A DNA stretch of 34,285 nt. Origin: Chloroflexota bacterium. GTDB lineage: Bacteria > Chloroflexota > Limnocylindria > Limnocylindrales > CSP1-4. Position 1 is the stretch's first letter. Every line of letters begins with the position of its first letter. The translations under genes and the position numbers were made by a program. Shown here in pieces: positions 7,055 to 14,628 of this stretch. The notes under the pieces are model-generated. The model made no database searches. It was not told the origin of the DNA and saw only the letters and a list, made by a program, of their open reading frames with translations. Location: positions 1 to 34,285 of the forward strand of contig VBGT01000011.1 of assembly GCA_005889475.1 (NCBI GenBank), written 5' to 3'.

Positions 7055-8635
7055 CGCCGGGGCGCCCGCCGTGAGACGGTCGAGGATCGTGCCCAGGTCC
7101 CGCCGGTACGGCAACCCCTCGAAGTCGTGCAGCGGGTCCGGCTCGAGTGCGTGCTCCTCCTGCTTGCCGCCGCGGCGCACGTACACCACGGGGTAGATCG
7201 ACGCCCCATCCGACTCGATCGTCATCGCGACGGCGTCCGGACCGCCCGCGTCGAGGAAGTGGGTCAGCGGCAGGATGCCCTCGTCGCGCGGCCCCTCGTC
7301 GGGATCGAGGCTGACCACGCTCGCGAGGTAGGCCTTCTGGTGCCACAGCTCGGGGGCGCGGGTCGCCTCGGCGAGCAGGTGGTCACGCAGGTCACCGATG
7401 TCGAGCGCCGGCCGCTCCGGCTCGATGCCGAAGTGGCGTCGAGCGAGCTCCCGGACCAGGACTCTCGCGTTGTAGCGGTACCCGTGGAGGGCGCCGGAGT
7501 TGGCCGGGATGCCGTGCTTCTTCAGTCCGGCGGCGCCCTGGGTGATCGTGCCGGCGAAGGAGATCCCGGGCACCGACGCGCTCTCCCAGTAGTCGGTCTG
7601 GGCGGGCAGCTTCGACTGGCCGAACGTGGCCACGCCGAGTGCTGGGAGGTCGCGCAGCGGGCAGACGAACCCGGTCGCGGCGATGACCTCGTCGGCCTCG
7701 ACGCTCAGGGGCATCGCGTTGTCGCTGCGCTCGAGGTTGACCTCGAACCTGCCGGACTCCAAGCGCCGGATGCCCTTGGTGCTCGCCGACAGGATGTCGA
7801 CGCCCCCGCCCAGGATCGAGTCCTCGAACGGCTGGACGTAGCGGGCACGCACCCCGACCAGCGAGCGCGTCTCGATCGAGGTCTTGGCCGGCGACGGCGA
7901 CGAGAGCGAGATCCGGCTCGCCCACTGGAGCAGGCCGGTCGCCAGCTCGAACCCCGAGTTCTGCTTGCCGATGATGAACAGCCGCTTGCCCGCATACGAC
8001 GCTGCATCTCGGGTGTCGGCGTAGTGGACCGCGAGCTCGATGCCCGGGGTCGCGGGCGCGTATGGATCGGCCACGCCGACGGCGAAGATCGGGAAGCGGC
8101 AGCGGTACTCGCCGTCGGAGGTCACGATGACGAACCGGTCGCCGTCGGCGGCCTCCTCGCGCCGGGTCGAGTCCCAGCGGCAGCCGTATCGAACGGCAAC
8201 CCCGGCGCGCGCCGCAAACGCTTCGAGATTGGACTGCATCTCCGGTCGCGACGGGAAGTCGGACGTGCCGTCCATGAACTCGGTAGCGATGCCGCGCAGC
8301 TCAGGCTCGAGCGCGAGCAGGCTGTTCCAGTCCCAGCGCTCGAACTCGCGCGACGCCCGGTCCGCCGGCGCGTACGGCTTGGTCCAGGACAGCAGTCGCT
8401 GGAAGAACGGCCAGCGCCGGAACATGCCGCCGGGACCGTCGTCGCCAGAGATGACCGCGTGCTCGATGCCTAGCCGACCCAGGAAGTACGAAGCCTGGAG
8501 CGCGCCCGGCCCCGAGCCGACGATGACGATCGGGTATTCGCCCGGCGGGTACGGACGCGCCGAGCCGGCAGCCGGCGCGGGACCTGCGGCGGCGCTCGGC
8601 GCTGCGACCGGCCGGGGCGCGGGCCCTCGGTCCAT
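7049..8635 (-). CDS. FAD/NAD(P)-binding oxidoreductase (flavin monooxygenase-like)
   Basis: The product has 528 aa from the ATG at 8635; the track start at 8764 runs through the upstream gene and is rejected. After a 30-residue Pro/Ala-rich leader come the FAD Rossmann motif VGSGPGALQAS (about 39-49), a WPFFQRLLSW segment, a second dinucleotide motif IIGKQNSGFE (221-230) and the ATGF motif typical of flavin monooxygenases and YpdA-like reductases. There is no thioredoxin-reductase CxxC. The stop of the CRP-like gene overlaps this start (TGATG), so the two are coupled. Some bacteria fuse a cNMP domain to a flavin reductase; here they are separate but linked. The substrate is unknown. Confidence 0.82.
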   Translation of the reverse strand: MDRGPAPRPVAAPSAAAGPAPAAGSARPYPPGEYPIVIVGSGPGALQASYFLGRLGIEHAVISGDDGPGGMFRRWPFFQRLLSWTKPYAPADRASREFERWDWNSLLALEPELRGIATEFMDGTSDFPSRPEMQSNLEAFAARAGVAVRYGCRWDSTRREEAADGDRFVIVTSDGEYRCRFPIFAVGVADPYAPATPGIELAVHYADTRDAASYAGKRLFIIGKQNSGFELATGLLQWASRISLSSPSPAKTSIETRSLVGVRARYVQPFEDSILGGGVDILSASTKGIRRLESGRFEVNLERSDNAMPLSVEADEVIAATGFVCPLRDLPALGVATFGQSKLPAQTDYWESASVPGISFAGTITQGAAGLKKHGIPANSGALHGYRYNARVLVRELARRHFGIEPERPALDIGDLRDHLLAEATRAPELWHQKAYLASVVSLDPDEGPRDEGILPLTHFLDAGGPDAVAMTIESDGASIYPVVYVRRGGKQEEHALEPDPLHDFEGLPYRRDLGTILDRLTAGAPAA

Positions 8636-9066
8636 CACTGGTTCGCCGTCAGCCGCCGGTTCGCGTTGCGCAGGCGGCGCGCCTGCGCCTGGAGCATCCG
8701 GAACATGACCCGCGGGTGGTCGACGAGGAAGGCCTCGACGGCGGGGCCGCCGAGGACGATGCACCGCAGCGGCCGGGTCGCGACGATGTCGGCCGTCGGC
8801 GGCTCGCCGAGGAGCACGCTGACCTCGCCGAAGAAGTCGCCGCGCGCGAGCGTTGCCAGCTTCTGCCCGTCGGCAACGACGTCTGCCTCGCCGTCGAGGA
8901 TCACGTAGAAGCCGGAGCCGGTGAGCCCTTGTCGCAGCACCCGCGAGTCCTGGGGAAAGAAGGCCTCCTCGAACCGGCTCGCGACGCCGATCAGCTGCGG
9001 TCGCGCCAGGTCGACGAAGATCGCCATCCCGGCGATCGCGTCGGCGATCTCGTCACGGGTCGCCAT
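8635..9066 (-). CDS. Cyclic-nucleotide-binding (CRP/FNR-like) domain protein, no DNA-binding domain
   Basis: A stand-alone 143-aa cNMP-binding beta-roll, starting MATRDEIADAI. GFYVILDGEADVV and GDFFGEVSVLLGEPPTADIVA mark the roll and phosphate-binding cassette. The cassette keeps FGE but has Thr91 where cAMP receptors have the phosphate-contacting Arg (R-x-A), so classical cAMP binding is doubtful. After the C-helix the protein ends (ANRRLTANQ) without a helix-turn-helix, so it is not a transcription factor. The ATG at 9066 has GGAGG five bases upstream. It is coupled to the oxidoreductase gene and divergent from the cyclase fusion gene, suggesting it senses a ligand or acts as a structural subunit of the oxidoreductase. 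Confidence 0.87.
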   Translation of the reverse strand: MATRDEIADAIAGMAIFVDLARPQLIGVASRFEEAFFPQDSRVLRQGLTGSGFYVILDGEADVVADGQKLATLARGDFFGEVSVLLGEPPTADIVATRPLRCIVLGGPAVEAFLVDHPRVMFRMLQAQARRLRNANRRLTANQ

Positions 9067-9178
9067 CGAGTCCTCCAGGTCCGCGGGGCGGTGCAGACGT
9101 GGGCGGAATTCTGCATCAGTTGACGCGATGCGGGCGCGGAGTCAGCATCGAGCCGCGTATCGACGCTGGGAGGAACCG
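9067..9178. promoter_or_regulatory. Divergent promoter region of the cNMP/cyclase locus
   Basis: This 112-bp gap separates two divergent cNMP-domain genes. On the plus strand TTGACG (9120-9125) is followed after 17 bp by CAGCAT, a weak -10. The start at 9179 has GGGAGGA as ribosome-binding site. No clear CRP palindrome is visible. Confidence 0.35.
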
Positions 9179-12100
9179 ATGACGCTCACCCACGACCGGC
9201 GGGCGGAGCTGCTGGCCGGCTGCCCGCTGTTCAAGGGCATCGATGCGGAGGGGCTGGCGAAGCTCGCCGCCCTGTCGACACCGGTCGACTTCCCGGCCGG
9301 CCACGTGATCGCCCGCCAGGGCGAGATCGGCACGGGCTTCTTCGTGATCGTGTCGGGCGAGGTCCGGGTCGTCCGTGACGGCGCCGTCGTGGCCCGGCTC
9401 GGGCCGGGCGAGTTCTTCGGCGAGCTCTCGGTGCTGGATCGAATGCCGCGCAACGCCACCGTTGCCGCCGACGTCGAGACAAGCTGCCTCGCCCTCGCGT
9501 CGTGGGACTTCCGATCCTGCGAGGCGTCGCCACTCGACTGCGCGAAGTCACCGAATCCACCCGCCACTAGGCGCCGCGCAGCGATGACCGACGCGCCGGG
9601 GACGGGCGGCGGCACGCGGACATTCCTGTTCTCGGACATCGAGGGCTCCACCCGCCTGCTCGACGAGCTCGGCCGCGACGCCTACACGTCCGTGCTCGAG
9701 CGTCACAGGGCGCTCCTGCGCGCCGCGTTCGCGCGACACGGCGGGCACGAGGAGGGCACCGAGGGCGACTCGTTCTTCGTGGTGTTCGACGGAGCGGTCG
9801 AGGCGGTCACCGCCGCGGTCGAGGCCCAGCGGGCGCTCGCCGCCGAGCCCTGGCCGACGGGTGTCGAGGTCAAGGTCCGGATAGGCCTCCACGCAGGTGA
9901 GGCATCGAGCTCGGCGGCGGGGCTCGTCGGCCTCGACGTCCACCGCGCGGCACGCATCGCGGCCGCGGCGCACGGCGGCCAGGTCGTGGTCTCCGACGCG
10001 GTCCGGGCACTCGTGACGCCAGGGCTCCAGGCGAGCATCTCGCTCCACGGCCTGGGCAGCCACCGGCTGAAGGACCTGCGCGAGCCACAGCCGCTGAGCC
10101 AGGTCGTGGCCGACGGGCTACGGATGGACTTCCCGCCGCTGCGCTCGCTCGACGCGCGACCGAACAACCTGCCGACGCAGCTCACCTCGTTCGTCGGGCG
10201 GGAGCGCGAGCTCGCCGAGGCGGGCGGCCTCCTCGAGACGAACCGCCTCGTCACCTTCACCGGACCGGGCGGCACGGGCAAGACCCGGTTGTCGCTGCAG
10301 GTTGCGGCGAACGCCGCCGAGCGTTACCCCGATGGGCTGTTCTTCGTCCCGCTGGAGACCGTGCGCGAGCCGGCGCTCGTCGCGTCGCGCGTGGCCGGCG
10401 CGATCGGCCTGTCCGAGTCGGGCAACCGCGGTGCCGACGTGGTGCTCCGCGAGTGGCTGGCATCGAAGCAGGTGCTCCTGGTGCTCGACAACTTCGAGCA
10501 GGTGCTCGGCGCCGGGCCGATCGTGGCCGAACTGCTGCGCGATGCACCCGGCCTGTCGGTGCTGGTGACGTCGCGGGCCGCACTGCACGTGTCGGGCGAG
10601 CAGGAATACCCCGTCCCCGGGCTGCCCACGCCACCGGACCTCGCCCAGTTGTCCAGCCTGGAGCTGGCGAGCCTGCCGGCAGAGGCACGCACCGTCGACG
10701 CCGCCTCGCTCTCGACGTACGAGTCGGTCAGGCTGTTCATCGCCCGCGCGACCGCGGTGCGCCCGGACTTCCGGGTGACGAACGAGAACGCGCCGGCGGT
10801 CGCGGCCATCGCGGCGCGCCTCCACGGCATGCCCCTCGCCATCGAGCTCGCCGCGGCGCGCATCAAGCTCTTCTCGCCCGATGCGCTCCGCACACGACTG
10901 GAGGACCAGCTCGGCCTCCTCTCGGCGGGTGCGCGGGACCTGCCTGAACGGCAGCAGACGCTCCGCGGCGCGATCGCCTGGAGCTACGACCTCCTCGACG
11001 AGGGCCACCGCCGGTTGCTGGACCGACTCTCGATCTTCGAGGGCGGGATCGATCTCCCCGCCGCCGAGGCGGTGTGCGGCCCCGCGTCCGAGCTCGGCAT
11101 GGACGTGCTCGACGGCCTGGTCTCGCTCGCCGACCAGAGCCTGATCCGGAGCGTCGAGACGAGCGGCGAACCGCGGTTCGAGGTCCTCGACACGATCCGG
11201 GAGTACGCCGCGGAACGGCTCGCCGAGCGAAGCGAGACGGCAGCGGTCACGGGCCGCCACGGCGCGTGGTTCCTCGCGCTCGCGCAGCGCATCGCGCCGG
11301 AGCTCGCCGGCGTAGACCAGCGCCGCCTCCTCGACGAGCTCGAGCGCGAGCACGACAACATCCGCGCGGTCCTCGATCGGGCGACCGCCGGCGGCGACGC
11401 GTCGACGGCGATCGGTCTCGCCTTCGCGGTGTGGCGCTTCTGGCAGAAGCGCGGCCACCTGTACGAGGCCCGCCGTCGTCTGGAGGCGATGGCCGCCGAA
11501 CCCTGGTCGCGCGAGGATCCGGTGCTGCGCGCGAGGCTCATGGAGGCCCTGGGCGGCGTCTGCTGGTGGCAGGCCGACATCAGGGCCATGGGTTCGGCTT
11601 ATTTCGAGGCCGTCGAGATCTGGCGCCGGCTTGGCGACAAGGCCGAGCTGGCGAACGCGCTCTACAACTACTCGTTCGTGTTCAGCGTCCCGGAGGACAC
11701 CACCAGGACGACGATCGAGGTCGATCCGGACGGCGAGGGCATGCGCATCCAGGACGAGGCGCTGGCGCTGTACCGGGAGCTCGGCGACGAGCGGGGCGAG
11801 GCCAACGTGCTGTGGGGTCGCGGCAACGCCAAGTACTTCAGCGACAAGGCCGATGCGGGGTCCGAGGAGTTCCTGGCCGCGCTCGAGAAGTTCCGGCGTG
11901 TCGGCGACCGGACGATGGAGGCGTGGTCGCTGCACATGGTCGGCGGGGCACTGCTCCGCGGCGGGCGCCCGGACGAGTCGCGACCGTACCTCCAGGAAGC
12001 CCTGCGCCACTTCTTCCGCGCCGGCGACGCCGCCGGCGTGACCCTGGTCATCGATGACCTGTCGGCGCAGGCGCTGGCCGACGAGGAGCCGGAACGCGCC

Positions 12101-12340
12101 GCCAGGCTGTGGGGGGCGGGGCGCGCGCTCGCCAAGGCGACCGGCGCGACGCTGGCCTCGTTCACGGACGGGTGGATCGAAGCCCTGCTGCGCCCGAACG
12201 TCCGCACCGCGATCGACCCGGTCGACCTCGAGCGGTGGGCCGCCGAGGGCGCCGCGCTGGGCCTCGACGAGGCCGTGGCCTACGCCCTGGGCATCCCGGT
12301 CGGGGGCCTCTCGACGCTGACCGAGGCACACGTCGACTAG
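9179..12340 (+). CDS. cNMP-binding domain / class III cyclase-like / AAA-STAND ATPase / TPR protein (apparent fusion)
   Basis: The open frame of 1053 aa begins MTLTHDRRAELLAG behind GGGAGGA. Residues 10-111 are a CRP-like beta-roll with a canonical cassette PGEFFGELSVLDRMPRNATV, including the phosphate Arg. Residues 112-135 read as out-of-frame sequence. Met136 (ATG 9584) starts a second unit: a class III nucleotidyl cyclase domain (FSDIEGSTRL with D153, EGDSFFVVF with D197, VHRAAR with His255 where active cyclases carry Asn, and R259). A STAND-type ATPase follows (Walker A GPGGTGKTR 362-370, Walker B VLLVLDNFEQV, sensor VTSRAALH), then TPR-like helices to the end. There is no terminal HTH, unlike LuxR-type relatives. 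The shifted remnant at 9514-9570 suggests two ancestral genes merged by a deletion. If expressed separately, the second gene is 9584-12340. Confidence 0.85.
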   Translation: MTLTHDRRAELLAGCPLFKGIDAEGLAKLAALSTPVDFPAGHVIARQGEIGTGFFVIVSGEVRVVRDGAVVARLGPGEFFGELSVLDRMPRNATVAADVETSCLALASWDFRSCEASPLDCAKSPNPPATRRRAAMTDAPGTGGGTRTFLFSDIEGSTRLLDELGRDAYTSVLERHRALLRAAFARHGGHEEGTEGDSFFVVFDGAVEAVTAAVEAQRALAAEPWPTGVEVKVRIGLHAGEASSSAAGLVGLDVHRAARIAAAAHGGQVVVSDAVRALVTPGLQASISLHGLGSHRLKDLREPQPLSQVVADGLRMDFPPLRSLDARPNNLPTQLTSFVGRERELAEAGGLLETNRLVTFTGPGGTGKTRLSLQVAANAAERYPDGLFFVPLETVREPALVASRVAGAIGLSESGNRGADVVLREWLASKQVLLVLDNFEQVLGAGPIVAELLRDAPGLSVLVTSRAALHVSGEQEYPVPGLPTPPDLAQLSSLELASLPAEARTVDAASLSTYESVRLFIARATAVRPDFRVTNENAPAVAAIAARLHGMPLAIELAAARIKLFSPDALRTRLEDQLGLLSAGARDLPERQQTLRGAIAWSYDLLDEGHRRLLDRLSIFEGGIDLPAAEAVCGPASELGMDVLDGLVSLADQSLIRSVETSGEPRFEVLDTIREYAAERLAERSETAAVTGRHGAWFLALAQRIAPELAGVDQRRLLDELEREHDNIRAVLDRATAGGDASTAIGLAFAVWRFWQKRGHLYEARRRLEAMAAEPWSREDPVLRARLMEALGGVCWWQADIRAMGSAYFEAVEIWRRLGDKAELANALYNYSFVFSVPEDTTRTTIEVDPDGEGMRIQDEALALYRELGDERGEANVLWGRGNAKYFSDKADAGSEEFLAALEKFRRVGDRTMEAWSLHMVGGALLRGGRPDESRPYLQEALRHFFRAGDAAGVTLVIDDLSAQALADEEPERAARLWGAGRALAKATGATLASFTDGWIEALLRPNVRTAIDPVDLERWAAEGAALGLDEAVAYALGIPVGGLSTLTEAHVD
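9514..9570 (+). pseudogene. Frame-shifted C-terminal remnant of the cNMP-domain gene
   Basis: In the frame offset from the fusion ORF these bases read ILRGVATRLREVTESTRH then TAG. This is what normally ends a stand-alone CRP-type beta-roll (the C-helix, ARRLRE-like). In the main frame the same bases read a Cys/Pro-rich string with no resemblance to the family. About ten residues usually found between WDF and ILR are missing, so a deletion of 3n+1 bases, rather than a single indel, is likely. Confidence 0.6.
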
Positions 12341-12343
12341 ACT
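12338..12343 (+). promoter_or_regulatory. -10-like box (TAGACT) abutting thyX, overlapping the upstream stop codon
   Basis: TAGACT ends 6 nt before the thyX ATG and no ribosome-binding site is present. The first three bases are the stop codon of the cyclase fusion gene. This fits a leaderless thyX mRNA. Confidence 0.5.
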
Positions 12344-12349
12344 CGCGAC

Positions 12350-13216
12350 ATGACCGTCGAGGCCACTTCCCGCGAGCCGACCGGCATCCCGAAGAACCCC
12401 GGTCGAGCCGAGCTCGGCCTCAGGGCGACGCTCCTGTTCCCGAACCGCGAGATCGTCGAGCAGTACTACGTCCCGCTGATCTACACGGCCTGCCGGACGT
12501 GCTACTCGGAGCTCGAGCCCGACGAGATCTTCCGGCGCGCGGAGGGCGGCGAGATCGAGGTCGCCAAGATGCAGCGCCTGATCTCGAACGTGATCGAGTC
12601 AGGTCACGGCAGCACGATCGAGCACGTCGTCTTCACGTTCGGCATCAGCGGCGTGTCGCGCACGCTCTCGCACCAGCTCGTCCGCCACCGCGCGGGCGTG
12701 GCCTTCGACCAGCAGAGCCAGCGCTACGTCACGTTCAAGAAGGCGGCGACGATGCTGCCCCAGACGATCGCCGAGGCGGACCCGGACGTCCGCGAGCGCT
12801 ACGAGGAGCAGATCGAAGGCGCCATGTCGCTCTACGGCGACCTCGTCGGCGCCGGCATCCCCGGCGAGGACGCGCGGTTCGTGTTCCCCAACGCGACCCG
12901 GACCAACCTGGTCATGACCACGAACCTGCGCGCGCTGATCCACATGTCGGGCCTGCGCCTGTGCACGATGGCCCAGTGGGAGATCCGGCGGCTGTTCCAG
13001 CTGATCCGCCACGAGATCTTCTCGGTGAGCCCGTTCCTGGGCGCATTCCTTGCGCCCAAGTGCGTGCCGCTCGGCTACTGCGACGAGATGAACAACCGCG
13101 ACGGCCACTGCCCGATCCGGCCGCACAAGGACCGCGTCCTCGAAGCGTGGGCCGAGAAGGCGCAGGCAGCCCGCGCTGCCGGCAAGGAGCTCAAGGTCAA
13201 CCAGCCGGCCAGCTGA
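12350..13216 (+). CDS. thyX: FAD-dependent thymidylate synthase ThyX
   Basis: This 288-aa flavoenzyme makes dTMP from dUMP using methylene-tetrahydrofolate and NADPH. The family signature is seen as RHRAGVAFDQQSQRYV (RHR at 112-114, Ser123), preceded by STIEHVVFTFGISGVSR (FAD/dUMP-binding region), with NATRTNLVMTTNLRALIHMSGLR and CTMAQWEIR further on. The gap between RHR and Ser is 8 residues where the published signature has 7. The C-terminus holds several Cys and His (CVPLGYCDE, HCPIRPH), found in the longer ThyX subgroup. No thyA or folA lies nearby. It probably has its own leaderless promoter. Confidence 0.96.
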   Translation: MTVEATSREPTGIPKNPGRAELGLRATLLFPNREIVEQYYVPLIYTACRTCYSELEPDEIFRRAEGGEIEVAKMQRLISNVIESGHGSTIEHVVFTFGISGVSRTLSHQLVRHRAGVAFDQQSQRYVTFKKAATMLPQTIAEADPDVRERYEEQIEGAMSLYGDLVGAGIPGEDARFVFPNATRTNLVMTTNLRALIHMSGLRLCTMAQWEIRRLFQLIRHEIFSVSPFLGAFLAPKCVPLGYCDEMNNRDGHCPIRPHKDRVLEAWAEKAQAARAAGKELKVNQPAS

Positions 13217-13241
13217 TCCCCCGAGCAACCTCCCGAGCGAA

Positions 13242-13271
13242 GTTTTCGGTCAAATCTGCCGAATACGCAGC
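13242..13271 (+). repeat. Degenerate 30-nt repeat, copy A
   Basis: Copy A (core GTCAAATCTGCCGAATACG at 13249) ends in ACGCAGC. It matches the reverse complement of copy C at about 18 of 23 core positions and copy B at 17 of 21. It lies just past thyX. Confidence 0.65.
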
Positions 13272-13312
13272 GCGTGCACGGCTCGACCCGCTCAGACACC
13301 CGGCTGTCCTGC

Positions 13313-13333
13313 CATATCTGCCAACCACGCAGC
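13313..13333 (+). repeat. Degenerate repeat, copy B
   Basis: Reads CATATCTGCCAACCACGCAG then C, in the same orientation as copy A; only the right-hand 21 nt of the unit are conserved. Confidence 0.6.
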
Positions 13334-13367
13334 GGTGACGGAAAGCAGCCGGTCCACCGGTGAACGG

Positions 13368-13397
13368 GCTGCGTATATGGGCGAATTGACAGAAACC
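13368..13397 (-). repeat. Degenerate 30-nt repeat, copy C (inverted)
   Basis: On the minus strand this reads GGTTTCTGTCAATTCGCCCA followed by TATACGCAGC. It is inverted relative to copies A and B, so A and C bracket a 156-bp block that could fold or be a small inverted-repeat element. No coding frame links them. Confidence 0.65.
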
Positions 13398-13469
13398 GTC
13401 ATCGCCGGACCGCTACGAGATCGAGGTCCTCGGTGACGCGAGAGGTTCGGATCAGCGCGAGCTGAACCC

Positions 13470-14324
13470 TCAGGCGCCGAGATCGGCGACGAAGCGCCGG
13501 ATGACGCGGGCCAGGCGCGGACCGGCCTCGGCGCCGGCGGCGAGGACCTCCTCGTGGCTGAGCGGCTCGCCCGTGTAGCCGGCGCCGGCGTTCGTGACCA
13601 GCGAGAAGCCACAGACCTCGAGACCGGCCCAGCGCGCGGCGATGCATTCCATGACCGTCGACATGCCCACGGCGTGACCGCCGAGCGAGGCATACAGCCG
13701 GACCTCGGCCGGCGTCTCGTAGTTCGGGCCGAGCAGGCCGACGTAGATGCCCTCGGCGAGGGCGATGCCCTCGGCGGCGCCCGCCGCGTGGAGGCGCTCG
13801 CGCAATCGGGCGCTCCAGGCGTCGGTCATGTCCGGGAACCGCTCCCCGATCGCCTCGGCATTCGGCCCGAGCAGCGGGTTCTGGCCGGTCAGGTTGAGGT
13901 GGTCGCGGATGACCATGAGCGTGCCCGGCCTGAACGACGGGTCGAGCCCGCCCGCGGCGTTCGTGAGCACGACCACGCGCGCCCCGAGCCGCCCGAACAG
14001 GAGGACCGGCTGGACGACCAATCCGGGAGCATTGCCCTCGTACAGGTGGAAGCGGCCCTGGAGCATCGCGACGGGGCGCCCGCCGAGCCGGCCGAGCAGG
14101 AGCCGGCCGACGTGGCCCGGGGCGGTGGCGGCGGGCCAGCCCGGGAGCTCGGCGAACGGCACCGCGACCGGGTCCTCGAGGTCGTCGGCCAGGCCACCCA
14201 GCCCGGATCCCAGCACGATGCCGACCTCGGGCACGAGGTCGGTGCGGGCGCGCACGACCGCCTCGAGGGCGTCGAGGCGCGCGGGCTGATCGATCGGGGG
14301 GATGGGCGTGGCCGGATCCGGCAT
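13470..14324 (-). CDS. punA: Purine-nucleoside phosphorylase (trimeric PNP family)
   Basis: A 284-aa trimeric-type PNP that cleaves guanosine/inosine with phosphate to base plus ribose-1-phosphate in purine salvage. Motifs are IVLGSGLGGLAD (phosphate loop), GRFHLYEG (His-containing ribose/phosphate loop), VLTNAAGGLDPSF, GPNYETPAE (Tyr/Glu of the base site) and GMSTVMECIAARW with SLVTNAGAGYTG (Asn of the base site). The start is taken at the ATG at 14324 (MPDPATPIPP) because upstream codons of the track ORF do not resemble the family. CAACAT six nt upstream may be a -10. It stands alone, running away from moaA. Confidence 0.92.
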   Translation of the reverse strand: MPDPATPIPPIDQPARLDALEAVVRARTDLVPEVGIVLGSGLGGLADDLEDPVAVPFAELPGWPAATAPGHVGRLLLGRLGGRPVAMLQGRFHLYEGNAPGLVVQPVLLFGRLGARVVVLTNAAGGLDPSFRPGTLMVIRDHLNLTGQNPLLGPNAEAIGERFPDMTDAWSARLRERLHAAGAAEGIALAEGIYVGLLGPNYETPAEVRLYASLGGHAVGMSTVMECIAARWAGLEVCGFSLVTNAGAGYTGEPLSHEEVLAAGAEAGPRLARVIRRFVADLGA

Positions 14325-14570
14325 CAAATGATGTTGGCCCACGCCGTCGCGGAGTGCGGGCCTCCAGAACTTCGTCCAGGGGTCGACGGCCGGTGGCCCG
14401 CATGCTTCTGCGGGCCCGACGAGAGTACCGACACCGGGATGCCGGTCACGTCCCGCCGGGCTCGCCCGGGGACGGCGCAGGAACGCCGTCGCGACCAGGT
14501 ACAGAAGCGCCCGAAGCGACCGACCCTGGCTCGAGGTCCCCTTGATGTGATCTCGGTTTCCTCGCTCCCT

Positions 14571-14614
14571 GGTGGCCCCTTCGGGCAAGACCTACGGTAC
14601 GAATCCGGGCCACC
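14571..14614. repeat. 8-bp stem-loop (GGTGGCCC/GGGCCACC)
   Basis: A perfect 8-bp inverted repeat encloses 28 bases. An alternative small hairpin GCCC-CTTC-GGGC uses its left arm. It is followed within 15 bp by the DnaA-box-like cluster. It looked tRNA-like at first (GGTACGAATCC) but lacks the other arms. Confidence 0.5.
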
Positions 14615-14628
14615 GCAGGTCAACGTTG

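Larger units (their letters stand above)
13217..13469. other. Intergenic region between convergent thyX and PNP genes
   Basis: These 253 bases contain the three repeats listed separately and are less GC-rich than their flanks. No gene with coding character was found; the minus-strand extension of the 13399-14403 ORF is a shadow of the phosphorylase gene. Confidence 0.6.

Noticed and set aside
7626-8708. Several plus-strand ORFs opposite the oxidoreductase
   Set aside because: Shadow frames of a clear FAD/NAD-binding protein; no independent signals.
10118-12331. 737-aa minus-strand ORF
   Set aside because: Exact antisense shadow of the ATPase/TPR gene, without any recognisable domain.
13399-13469. 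Minus-strand peptide RTSRVTEDLDLVAVRR as a nucleotidyltransferase remnant
   Set aside because: Too short, lies in a shadow-frame extension of the PNP gene, and the TEDLDL resemblance is probably chance.
14325-14590. Possible rpmH next to the DnaA-box cluster
   Set aside because: Neither strand encodes an L34-like KRTxQP or GRKRL pattern, so oriC cannot be supported by neighbours.
14571-14614. Possible tRNA (GGTACGAATCC near a 7-8 bp stem)
   Set aside because: No D arm, anticodon arm or CCA-compatible acceptor arrangement; only one long stem with a small internal hairpin.
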